Source of the DNA: Azoarcus sp.
Lineage (GTDB): Bacteria > Pseudomonadota > Gammaproteobacteria > Burkholderiales > Rhodocyclaceae
Direction: 5' to 3'
Assembly: GCA_023230755.1 (NCBI GenBank)
Contig: JALNWS010000082.1
Coordinates: 1 to 16,890, forward strand
DNA length: 16,890 nucleotides
A program made the position numbers and the translations under genes. This document shows positions 7,512 to 14,497 of the stretch, in pieces; position 1 is the first letter of the stretch, and every line of letters begins with the position of its first letter. The notes below the pieces were generated by a model. That model made no database searches. It was not told the origin of the DNA and saw only the letters and a list, made by a program, of their open reading frames with translations.

Positions 7512-8330
7512 ATGCTTCAAAACCTTGCATCGCTGGACTGGATGAGCCAATACGCCCTGCCCTGGGGCATCAACATTGCGCTTGCGCTTGGTATTTTCAT
7601 CGTTGGTCGGTGGATCGCGCACGGCATCGTTTCCCTGGCGCGCCGCCTGCTCGGGCGCGCCGGGCTGGACGAGATTCTGGTCAACTTCGTCAGCTCGATT
7701 CTCAACGGCGCATTGCTGCTGGTCGTCGTTGTCGCCGCGCTCGACCGCCTCGGGGTGGACACCACCTCGCTGATCGCGCTCATCGGCGCCGCTGGCCTCG
7801 CCATCGGTCTGGCCCTGCAGGACTCGCTGAAGAACTTCGCCGCCGGTGTGATGCTGATCGTGTTCCGCCCGTTCAAGGCGGGCGACTTCGTCGAAGCGGC
7901 CGGCACCCAGGGCGTGGTGGAGAAGATCAGCATTTTCAGCTCGATCTTCCGCACACCCGACAACCGCGAGATCATCGTCCCCAACGGCGCAATTTACGCC
8001 GACGTCATCACCAACTACTCGGCACGCGGAACACGCCGCATCGATCTGGTGTTCGGCATCGGCTACGGCGACGACATCCGCAAGGCACGCAGCGTGATCG
8101 AAGGCGTGCTTGCAGCAGACACGCGCCTGCTCGCCGAACCGGCGCCCTTCATCGGTGTAGCCGAACTGGGTGCCAGCAGCGTGGACCTGCATGTCCGGCC
8201 CTGGGTCAATACGTCGGACTACTTCGCCACGATGTGCGAGCTCAAGGAAAAGATAAAGATCGCCTTCGACGAGAACGGCATCTCCATTCCCTACCCGCAG
8301 ATGGACGTTCACGCCCACACCGTGGGCTGA
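7512..8330 (+). CDS. mscS: Small-conductance mechanosensitive channel MscS
   Basis: A 272-aa inner-membrane channel that opens when membrane tension rises on osmotic downshock. Two N-terminal helices (about 17-36 and 58-78) precede the pore helix TM3, LIGAAGLAIGLALQDSLKNF (90-109), and the following AAGVMLIVFRPFKAGDFV. The beta domain (VVEKISIFSSIFRTPDN, VPNG) and the cytoplasmic cage, ending near IPYPQMDVH, are complete, and the length is close to E. coli MscS (286). AGGAGA at 7502-7507 sits well before the ATG. The gene starts 29 bp after ggpPS, so it is almost surely co-transcribed, and it could release the solute made by GgpPS. Asp104 replaces the hinge glycine (Gly113) of E. coli MscS, which may alter inactivation. 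Confidence 0.95.
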   Translation: MLQNLASLDWMSQYALPWGINIALALGIFIVGRWIAHGIVSLARRLLGRAGLDEILVNFVSSILNGALLLVVVVAALDRLGVDTTSLIALIGAAGLAIGLALQDSLKNFAAGVMLIVFRPFKAGDFVEAAGTQGVVEKISIFSSIFRTPDNREIIVPNGAIYADVITNYSARGTRRIDLVFGIGYGDDIRKARSVIEGVLAADTRLLAEPAPFIGVAELGASSVDLHVRPWVNTSDYFATMCELKEKIKIAFDENGISIPYPQMDVHAHTVG

Positions 8331-8337
8331 TATCCGC

Positions 8338-8376
8338 CACCCCGCCGGCCCCGCTCAGCTCGCGGCCGGCGGGGTG
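8338..8376. terminator. Perfect 13-bp inverted repeat between convergent mscS and MFS genes
   Basis: Arms 8338-8350 and 8364-8376 are exact reverse complements (CACCCCGCCGGCC on the left), with a 13-nt loop. It begins seven bases after the mscS stop, and the stop codon of the convergent MFS gene (8355-8357) lies in its loop. No T run follows on either strand. The position and strength point to a bidirectional terminator or a 3'-end-protecting hairpin. Confidence 0.65.
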
Positions 8377-9536
8377 CGCCACAAGGGCCGCAGCGCCAGC
8401 AGGCCGAGCACCGGTCCTGGCAGCAGCAGCCATGCCACATGCTCACCCCACGCAGGCCACAACCGGGTGCCGAGATCGATCGACACCATGGTCACCGCGA
8501 AACCGATGGCGTTCTGCAAGGCCAGTGCGCTGCCGACAATCGTCTGCGGACACGCACGCGCAGACAATGCGGAAAAATGCGGCGAATCGGCCACCACACT
8601 CGCCCCCCACAGCAGCATCAGCGCCGCCAGCAACAGCGGCGACGCGTTGACCGCGAACGGATAGATTGCGCAGCACGCGGCCGACAGCGCCAGCGCGGCC
8701 GCAGCCACCCGCGCACTCCCCACCCGACGGCTCAGGAAGCCGCCAAATACGCAACCCAGCGCACCAACACCAATCACGGCGAAGGAGGCGGCCGAGATCG
8801 CAGAAGGCGTCCATCCCGCAGTGGCAGGCAGTGCCGCCAGCATCAGCGGCACGAGCGTCCAGAAAGCGTAAAGCTCCCACTGATGCCCGAAGTAGCCCAG
8901 CGCCGACGCGCGAAATGCCGGTTCGCGCAGCGCCATCAGCACTTCGCCGAGATGCAGCGCGGGCATGCCGCTGCGGCGCACCAGGTGAGGACCATCGCCC
9001 AGCCGCAGAATGAGTCCAGCAGCCACAACCGCCAGCACCGACGACACCAGGATCGTGGACTGCCACGCCAGGCCGGCGTCAAGCATGCGCACGCCGTGCG
9101 GAAGCGATGTTCCCAGCGTGAGCATGCCGACCAGCCAGGCCAGCGCCGCCCCGGCCTGCTGCGGCACCCAGCTCACCACCAGCTTCATGCCCAGTGGGTA
9201 GACGCCAGCCAGGGCCAGGCCGACGACGAAACGCAGGGCCAGGCCACTGCCCAAGCCCTCGGCATACATGGCAAAACCGGCATTGGCGAGCGCACCGATC
9301 AGTGCACAGGCGGCGAAAATCCGGCTGGCGGGAAAGCGGTCGGCAAAGCCGGTGAGCGCGAAGCTCAGGGTGCCGATGATGAAGCCGAGCTGGACGGCAT
9401 TGGTCAGGTGACCGATATCCGCGCTGCTCAGCCCCCAGGCACGCATCAGATCGTCACCCGCGCTGTTGGCGGAAAACCACAATGAGGTGCCGAACAACTG
9501 GGCGAGAACGATGATCGCGATCGGTTTGGGGCGCAT
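8355..9536 (-). CDS. MFS transporter, substrate unknown
   Basis: A 393-aa 12-helix major facilitator protein. It opens with KPIAIIVLAQLFGTSLWFSANSA, a start typical of a proteobacterial group of putative efflux or uptake permeases. Residues around GFADRFPASRIFAACAL match the MFS loop 2-3 region, and a central basic loop (RLGDGPHLVRRSG) splits the halves. Late motifs such as WGASVVADSPHFSALSARACP and ALQNAIGFAVTMVSI are also typical of the group. I chose ATG 9536 because homologues begin just before the first helix; an in-frame GTG at 9563 would add nine residues, and neither start has a strong ribosome site. It is convergent with mscS and divergent from the DOMON-like gene. I cannot assign a substrate. 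Confidence 0.85.
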   Translation of the reverse strand: MRPKPIAIIVLAQLFGTSLWFSANSAGDDLMRAWGLSSADIGHLTNAVQLGFIIGTLSFALTGFADRFPASRIFAACALIGALANAGFAMYAEGLGSGLALRFVVGLALAGVYPLGMKLVVSWVPQQAGAALAWLVGMLTLGTSLPHGVRMLDAGLAWQSTILVSSVLAVVAAGLILRLGDGPHLVRRSGMPALHLGEVLMALREPAFRASALGYFGHQWELYAFWTLVPLMLAALPATAGWTPSAISAASFAVIGVGALGCVFGGFLSRRVGSARVAAAALALSAACCAIYPFAVNASPLLLAALMLLWGASVVADSPHFSALSARACPQTIVGSALALQNAIGFAVTMVSIDLGTRLWPAWGEHVAWLLLPGPVLGLLALRPLWRTPPAAS

Positions 9537-9675
9537 GGACGCCGAGTTTGAAGCCAGCCGCACGCCAACTCAAGCACGCATTGAGGGCGCGGGCAGTCCG
9601 CGAACGGGATACCATTACGCCTTCGACGCTTAAACGCGTGAATGGCAACCTCACCCGCCCGCACCAGACGCCCTT

Positions 9676-10305
9676 GTGACCAGCAAATCAAGCAGTCCTG
9701 CCCGCATCCCGACAATCACCGTCGGCCTGCGCCCCTTCCCCGGCACGCCCGCCACCGCTTCCAACGCCGACGACAACACTGTGCCGCCAGTCCGCGCGCT
9801 GCTTGCCACCATGCATGCATTGCCCGACGGCGGTGCGCGCTTCGTGTTCGAGCTCGACGCCGACCCCGCTCGGGTGCGCATCCCCGTGCCGACCGAAAGC
9901 GGCCCGGCAGACGACCTCTGGCAACACACCTGCTTCGAGGTTTTCGTTGCCGCACCCGGTGACGACGCCTACCGCGAATTCAACCTGTCGCCATCGCGGC
10001 AGTGGGCGAACTACGCGTTCACTGCATACCGCGAACGCGACGATGCCTTCAGCCCGCCCGCCGCACCCCGTATCCAATACACGGCACGAGCAGACGGCCT
10101 CACGCTCGAGGCCGAACTGCCGGCCGCCAGCCTGCCCACGATTACCAGTGGCACCGATCTGCGCATCGCGCTTGCCGCAGTCATCGAGCTCGACACCGGC
10201 GAACTCGAATACTGGGCACTCAAGCACCCCGCAGCCAAACCCGACTTTCACGACCGCGACGGATTCGTCCTGACGCTGAACATGGCGGCGCCGGAGGCCG
10301 CATGA
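9676..10305 (+). CDS. DOMON-like domain protein (CBM9/DOMON_murB-like)
   Basis: A 209-aa soluble protein that I read as a DOMON-like beta-sandwich, a fold related to family 9 carbohydrate-binding modules. Supporting stretches are DDLWQHTCFEVFVA (79-92), YREFNLSPSRQWANY (99-113) and YWALKHPAAKPDFHDRDGF (179-197); the last two are the hallmark of this group as I remember it. GTG 9676 is the only start in the frame after the stop at 9631 and has no clear ribosome site. No signal peptide is visible. Its stop overlaps the next start (ATGA at 10302-10305), so it is translationally coupled to the NamZ-type gene. A sugar- or muropeptide-binding helper for that enzyme is inference. Confidence 0.75.
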   Translation: MTSKSSSPARIPTITVGLRPFPGTPATASNADDNTVPPVRALLATMHALPDGGARFVFELDADPARVRIPVPTESGPADDLWQHTCFEVFVAAPGDDAYREFNLSPSRQWANYAFTAYRERDDAFSPPAAPRIQYTARADGLTLEAELPAASLPTITSGTDLRIALAAVIELDTGELEYWALKHPAAKPDFHDRDGFVLTLNMAAPEAA

Positions 10306-11519
10306 GCGCGGTGAAATTCGGCCTGGACCGCCTCCTCGAAGATGCCGGTCTGCGCCGCCCCCTGGCCGGTCGTCGCGTCGCACTGCTCGCACACCCGGCC
10401 TCGGTCACCCGTGACCTCACCCATTCGCTCGATGCCCTCGGGGCGCTGCCCGACCTCAACATCACCGCCGCCTTCGGTCCGCAGCACGGTCTGCGCGGCG
10501 ACAAGCAGGACAACATGGTCGAATCGCCGGACTTCATCGACCCGGTACATCGCATCCCGGTGTTCAGTCTCTACGGCGAAGTGCGCCGGCCCACGGCGGC
10601 GATGATGGACCGCTTTGATGTGCTGCTGGTCGACCTGCAGGATCTCGGCTGCCGCATCTACACCTTCATCACCACGCTGCGCTACGTACTCGAAGAAGCC
10701 GCCCGCCACGGCAAGGCCGTGTGGGTGCTCGACCGCCCCAACCCTGCCGGGCGCCCGGTGGAAGGCACGCTGCTGCGTGAAGGCTGGGAGAGCTTCGTCG
10801 GCGCCGGGCCGATGCCGATGCGGCACGGCCTCACCATGGGCGAGATGGCACGCTGGTTCATCGCCACGCTCGGCCTCGATGTGGAATGCGAAGTCATCAC
10901 CATGCAGGGCTGGCAGCCGGCGTCAGCACCCGGCTACGGCTGGCCGCTTGGCGAGCGCAGCTGGATCAACCCCAGCCCCAACGCCCCCAACCTGTCGATG
11001 GCGCGCGCCTACGCCGGCACGGTGATGCTCGAAGGCACGACGCTGTCCGAAGGTCGCGGCACCACGCGTCCGCTCGAGCTCTTCGGCGCCCCGGACATTG
11101 ATGCCCGGGCGCTCATCGCCGAGATGCGCAGCTTCGCCCCCGAGTGGCTGGCCGGGTGCGTGCTGCGCGAGTGCTGGTTCGAGCCCACCTTCCACAAGCA
11201 TGCCGGCAAGCTGTGCACCGGCGTGCAGATCCATGTCGAAGACCCCGCGCATTACGATCACACCGCCTTCCGGCCATGGCGCATACAGGCTCTCGCCTTC
11301 AAGGCCTTGCGCCGACTCCAGCCCGGCTACCCGCTATGGCGCGACTTTGCCTACGAATATGAGCACGACCGCCTCGCCATCGACCTGATCAATGGCAGCC
11401 CGGCGCTGCGTGAATGGGTGGACGACCCCGCCGCACGCGCCTGCGATCTCGACGCCCTTGCGACTGCCGACGAGGCAGCATGGCGCGAAACCCGAAGCCC
11501 TTTCCTCCTCTACCCCTGA
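10302..11519 (+). CDS. DUF1343 / NamZ-type exo-N-acetylmuramidase
   Basis: A 405-aa member of DUF1343 (PF07075, GH171). Bacillus subtilis NamZ of this family removes MurNAc from the non-reducing ends of peptidoglycan fragments. Motifs in order: GPQHGLRG (59-66), LYGEVRRPT (90-98), DLQDLGCRIYTF (111-122), DRPNPAG (144-150), RHGLTMGE (174-181), PSPNAPNL (224-231) and EGRGTTRPLELFGAP (250-264). The protein is full length, but the start MSAVKFGLDRLL carries no signal peptide, unlike secreted NamZ, so a cytoplasmic role in cell-wall recycling is suggested. The start is fixed by the 4-bp overlap with the DOMON-like gene. The prs-like gene follows 24 bp later. The family is certain; the exact substrate here is not. 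Confidence 0.88.
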   Translation: MSAVKFGLDRLLEDAGLRRPLAGRRVALLAHPASVTRDLTHSLDALGALPDLNITAAFGPQHGLRGDKQDNMVESPDFIDPVHRIPVFSLYGEVRRPTAAMMDRFDVLLVDLQDLGCRIYTFITTLRYVLEEAARHGKAVWVLDRPNPAGRPVEGTLLREGWESFVGAGPMPMRHGLTMGEMARWFIATLGLDVECEVITMQGWQPASAPGYGWPLGERSWINPSPNAPNLSMARAYAGTVMLEGTTLSEGRGTTRPLELFGAPDIDARALIAEMRSFAPEWLAGCVLRECWFEPTFHKHAGKLCTGVQIHVEDPAHYDHTAFRPWRIQALAFKALRRLQPGYPLWRDFAYEYEHDRLAIDLINGSPALREWVDDPAARACDLDALATADEAAWRETRSPFLLYP

Positions 11520-11543
11520 CCCCACCTTTCCGGAGCCCTCGCG

Positions 11544-12485
11544 ATGAAACACGCCCTCAAGATCTTCGCCTGCAACTCCAACGACGGCCTTGCCAGCGAG
11601 ATCTGCAGCCGCCTTGGCGTGCGCCCCAGCCAGCTCAAGATTTCGCGCTTCTCCAATGACAACCTGCATGTGCAGATCCAGGAGAACGTCCGCGAACGCG
11701 ACGTCTTTGTGGTGCAGTCCTTCACCGAACCGGTGAGCGACCACATCATGGAAATGATGATCACCATCGACGCTTTGCGCAGCGCCTCGGCTCAGCGTAT
11801 CACCGCGATCATCCCCTACTACTCGTATGCGCGCTCCGACAAGAAGGACAAGCCGCGCATCTCGATCACTGGCCGGCTGATTGCCGACATGCTGGTCACC
11901 GCGGGCGCAAACCGCGTGCTGACCATGGATCTGCACGCCGATCAGGTGCACGGCTTCTTCAACGTCCCGGTGGACCACCTCACCGCCATTCCCACCATCG
12001 CCGACCACTTCCGCCAGAACTACGATCTGGCCAACATGGTGGCAGTGGCGACCGACGCCGGCGGCGCCAAGCGCGCGGGACGCTTTTCCGAGCGGCTCGG
12101 CATTCCGATGGCCATCATCGACAAGCGCCGCGTCAGCGACACCGACGTCAAGCAAGGTGAAGTGGTGGGTCATGTACGCGACCGCGATGCGGTGATCTTC
12201 GAGGACGAAATCTCGACCGGCGGCACACTGATCGCGACCATCAACACCCTGCGCACGGCCGGTGCGCGCAGCATCCACGCCGGTGCTGTCCATGGCGTGC
12301 TCTGCGGCCCCGCGATCGAGCGCCTGCGCGAAGCCGCGATCGACTCCATCGTGGTCACCAATACGGTCTATGTCGCGCCCGAAAAGCAGTTCGACAAGCT
12401 CACCGTGCTGACCGTGGCCCCGCTGTTCGCCTCAGCCATCGAACGCATTCACAGCGGCGAGAGCGTCGGCGCACTGTTCGAATAA
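11544..12485 (+). CDS. prs: Ribose-phosphate pyrophosphokinase, non-canonical paralogue
   Basis: A 313-aa PRPP synthetase (ribose 5-phosphate plus ATP to PRPP and AMP), full length for the family. It has RFSNDNLHVQIQENVR (35-50), PYYSYARSDKKDKPRISITG (91-110), the catalytic MDLHADQVHGFF (128-139) with His131, IIDKRR (191-196) and the PRPP loop IFEDEISTGGTL (218-229). It departs from the usual proteobacterial Prs: YARSDKKDKPRIS replaces YARQDRR.RSAR.P, and FEDEISTGGT replaces VDDMIDTGGT. This matches a second Prs type seen in actinobacteria and some other lineages, so a housekeeping prs probably lies elsewhere. GGAG at 11532-11535 is well spaced. It follows the NamZ-type gene by 24 bp and precedes the ABM gene by 31 bp. 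Confidence 0.9.
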   Translation: MKHALKIFACNSNDGLASEICSRLGVRPSQLKISRFSNDNLHVQIQENVRERDVFVVQSFTEPVSDHIMEMMITIDALRSASAQRITAIIPYYSYARSDKKDKPRISITGRLIADMLVTAGANRVLTMDLHADQVHGFFNVPVDHLTAIPTIADHFRQNYDLANMVAVATDAGGAKRAGRFSERLGIPMAIIDKRRVSDTDVKQGEVVGHVRDRDAVIFEDEISTGGTLIATINTLRTAGARSIHAGAVHGVLCGPAIERLREAAIDSIVVTNTVYVAPEKQFDKLTVLTVAPLFASAIERIHSGESVGALFE

Positions 12486-12516
12486 ATCCCGTACGCATTC
12501 ACGACCGGAGAGCACC

Positions 12517-12822
12517 ATGTTCATTGCCATGAACCGCTTCAGGATCAAGCGCGGCCATGAAGAGACCTTCGTCGAGCACTGGCGCCAGCGCGAGAGCTAT
12601 CTGGATGAAGTCCCCGGTTTCGTGCGCTTCAATCTGATGCGCGGCCCGCAAACTGACGAATACACCTTGTTCGCCTCCCACACCGAGTGGGCCAGCGAGC
12701 AGGCGTTTGCGGACTGGACGCAGTCCGATGCTTTCGCCAAGGCGCATGCCAACGCGGGCAAGAGCCCGCGCGAAATCTACATGGGCCCGCCGCAACTGGA
12801 GTTGTTCGAAGCCGTACTCTGA
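12517..12822 (+). CDS. ABM-fold monooxygenase with IsdG-like Asn-Trp-His triad
   Basis: A 101-aa single-domain dimeric ferredoxin-like barrel protein (antibiotic biosynthesis monooxygenase family). It starts MFIAMNRFRIKRGHEETF and has VPGFVRFNLMRGP and YTLFASHTEWASEQAFADW. Asn6, Trp67 and His77 fall at the positions of the catalytic Asn-Trp-His of IsdG-type haem-degrading oxygenases, and the length is close (IsdG 107 aa). A haem-degrading role is therefore plausible, though general ABM proteins share parts of this pattern and no haem-uptake gene is nearby. A GGAGAG site lies a few bases before the ATG. It ends in a strong hairpin at 12824. Confidence 0.82.
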   Translation: MFIAMNRFRIKRGHEETFVEHWRQRESYLDEVPGFVRFNLMRGPQTDEYTLFASHTEWASEQAFADWTQSDAFAKAHANAGKSPREIYMGPPQLELFEAVL

Positions 12823-12823
12823 A

Positions 12824-12863
12824 TGTGCTGACAGGCACCAGCCGTCCGGCGCCTGTCAGCACA
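12824..12863. terminator. Perfect 13-bp hairpin between ABM and thioredoxin genes
   Basis: Arms 12824-12836 (TGTGCTGACAGGC) and 12851-12863 are exact reverse complements around a 14-nt loop. It starts one base after the ABM stop and ends five bases before the thioredoxin stop. There is no T run, but the exact symmetry and placement between convergent ends support a bidirectional terminator. Confidence 0.7.
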
Positions 12864-12868
12864 AGCAG

Positions 12869-13249
12869 TCAGCCGGGCTGTGCGCCGGCTTCCTGCTGGG
12901 CCGCGATTTCGGCCCGGACCTTGTCCATATCGAGCGTGCGCACACCTTCGATGACCTGCTGCAGACCTGCAGCAGGCAGCGCGCCAGATTCGCGAAACAC
13001 CATGATGTTGTCGCGAATCACGGCGATGGTCGGAATCGAGCGAATCTGGAAGGTCGCCGCCAGTTCCTGCTGCGCTTCAGTGTCGACCTTACCGAACACG
13101 ATGTCCGGATTCGCCGCCGCCGCAGTTTCATACACAGGCGCAAACCCACGACACGGACCGCACCATTCAGCCCAGAAATCAAGGAACACGATCTCGTTGT
13201 TGGCGATGGTGTCGTTGAAGTTGTCGGTGGTGATCTCGACGCTGCTCAT
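12869..13249 (-). CDS. Thioredoxin-family protein
   Basis: A 126-aa cytoplasmic thiol-disulfide oxidoreductase. The active site is WCGPC (29-33; Cys30 and Cys33), inside VFLDFWAEWCGPCRGFAPVY. The cis-proline loop is SIPTIAVI with Pro73, and the GKVDTEAQQELAATFQI strand-helix is standard for thioredoxins. It is about 18 residues longer than E. coli TrxA, with a charged C-terminal tail rich in Ala, Gln and Glu. AAAGGAG lies seven bases before the ATG, and no signal peptide is present. It is downstream of the LysR gene on the same strand with a 100-bp gap, probably with its own promoter. It may be a secondary thioredoxin rather than the main trxA. Confidence 0.93.
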   Translation of the reverse strand: MSSVEITTDNFNDTIANNEIVFLDFWAEWCGPCRGFAPVYETAAAANPDIVFGKVDTEAQQELAATFQIRSIPTIAVIRDNIMVFRESGALPAAGLQQVIEGVRTLDMDKVRAEIAAQQEAGAQPG

Positions 13250-13349
13250 GCTCGGGCTCCTTTCAGGTAAGCAATCAGGTTACATCAATGCCGACGGCCG
13301 CGACACGCATGGACCATAAGGATTTGCCTATATACCCGGTAGCCGGAAA

Positions 13350-14372
13350 CTATCGATGCACGCCTGTCCCCATCCATGACCGCTCACCATCCTCCTGCGA
13401 GCGCATCGCGGCAAACCATTCCTGCCAGTAATCCATGCATGCGCGCACCTTGGGCAGCCGGTGACGTTCCTGGAGCATGACGGCGTAGAACGGAATGCGC
13501 TCCTGCTCGGTGTATTCGGCAAGCACCTGAGTAAGCTGCCCAGCCCGCACCAGCGGCGAAACCAGCAGCTCGTTAAGGTGGGCGATGCCGATCCCCTGCA
13601 GCGCCAGCGATAGCACGATGGACGTGCTGTCCGCCCGCGTGTGCCCCTTCACCAGCAAGGTATCGAACTCGCTGTGCCGTGCGGCCCGCTTGTCCGTTTT
13701 ACTGGCTTGCCACGCGGCCCCAGTGCCGGGCCAATCGGATGGCAGCAGCGATGATTTCCTGAACGGCCACCGGTTCAGTGACTGGCTCGCGCTGTTGGCG
13801 ATCAGACGATGCGCTGTCAGGTCCGCCGGAACGCACGGGACGCCGAACTTCTCCAGATAGGCCGGCGCTGCATAGAGATTGCGACCGAGTTCACCAATCT
13901 GCCGCACGACGAGACTTTCGGCATTGTCCACACCCGCACGCATGGCGATGTCGACGCCGTCGCGTACGAGGTCCGACACCCGGTCGTCGGTCATGATTTC
14001 GACCTGCAGACCGGGGTGGCGTTCGTACAGCCCCGGCAGACTGGGCACGATGGCCATCTGGGCAAGAATGGGACTCACGTTGATCCTGACCAGGCCGCTC
14101 GGCCCGGCCAGCTTGCCGCTCAGTTCGCTTTCCATTTCACTTGCGATGTCCAGCATGCGCCGGGCGTGGGCAAGAAAGATATCGCCTTCGTCCGTCAGGG
14201 ACAGGCCGTGGGTGCTGCGCCGTAGCAAGCGCAAGGACAGGGCCGACTCCATGCGGGCGATCGCGCGCGACACCTGGCTGACCGACTCGTTACGTTCGCG
14301 CGCAGCCGCTGACAGCGTGCCAAGCTCGACGACACGAACAAAGAGGGCTGCATCACTCAGGTCAAGTTGCAT
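13350..14372 (-). CDS. LysR-family transcriptional regulator with an insert in the effector domain
   Basis: A 340-aa regulator. The winged helix-turn-helix covers about residues 4-62 (LFVRVVELGTLSAAARERNESVSQVSRAIARMESALSLRLL region), followed by the linker helix and a periplasmic-binding-like effector domain from about 93 (GLVRINVSPILAQMAIVPSLP). LNRWPF (199-204) and LALQGIGIAHLNELL (256-270) are usual landmarks. LysR proteins are normally near 300 aa; here about 30 residues (206-236) rich in Ser, Trp, Lys and Arg are inserted between the WPF strand and the FDTLLVKGH strand. The C-terminus is also slightly long. It diverges from the 81-aa gene across a dyad that looks like its operator, so it probably controls that gene and itself. 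The effector is unknown. Confidence 0.92.
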   Translation of the reverse strand: MQLDLSDAALFVRVVELGTLSAAARERNESVSQVSRAIARMESALSLRLLRRSTHGLSLTDEGDIFLAHARRMLDIASEMESELSGKLAGPSGLVRINVSPILAQMAIVPSLPGLYERHPGLQVEIMTDDRVSDLVRDGVDIAMRAGVDNAESLVVRQIGELGRNLYAAPAYLEKFGVPCVPADLTAHRLIANSASQSLNRWPFRKSSLLPSDWPGTGAAWQASKTDKRAARHSEFDTLLVKGHTRADSTSIVLSLALQGIGIAHLNELLVSPLVRAGQLTQVLAEYTEQERIPFYAVMLQERHRLPKVRACMDYWQEWFAAMRSQEDGERSWMGTGVHR

Positions 14373-14390
14373 GATGCGCAGTATGCATCA
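14372..14390. promoter_or_regulatory. Inverted repeat at the LysR start
   Basis: TGATGC and GCATCA (14372-14377 and 14385-14390) are exact inverted arms around seven bases. The repeat abuts the LysR start codon and lies ten bases from the larger dyad. It could be an autoregulatory site, but six-base arms may arise by chance. Confidence 0.3.
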
Positions 14391-14399
14391 GCGCAGTCA

Positions 14400-14420
14400 G
14401 TGTTGCAGAAACTGCAACAC
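14400..14420. promoter_or_regulatory. LysR-type operator candidate
   Basis: Exact nine-base arms GTGTTGCAG (14400-14408) and CTGCAACAC (14412-14420) flank AAA. The inner part fits the T-N11-A LysR box (T14404 and A14416). A further half-site CTGCAA follows at 14425-14430. It lies 28 bp from the LysR start and 77 bp before the divergent 81-aa gene, as expected for a regulator that senses a ligand and controls both directions. Confidence 0.65.
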
Positions 14421-14497
14421 CAATCTGCAAATTCCCGGGTTTCCGTGCCTTCGTTAACACCATAAAGTGCAACTCATCCCACAAGGAGGTGCTTTCG

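Noticed and set aside
11334..12293. Minus-strand frame of 319 codons opposite prs
   Set aside because: Shadow frame of a clear PRPP synthetase gene.
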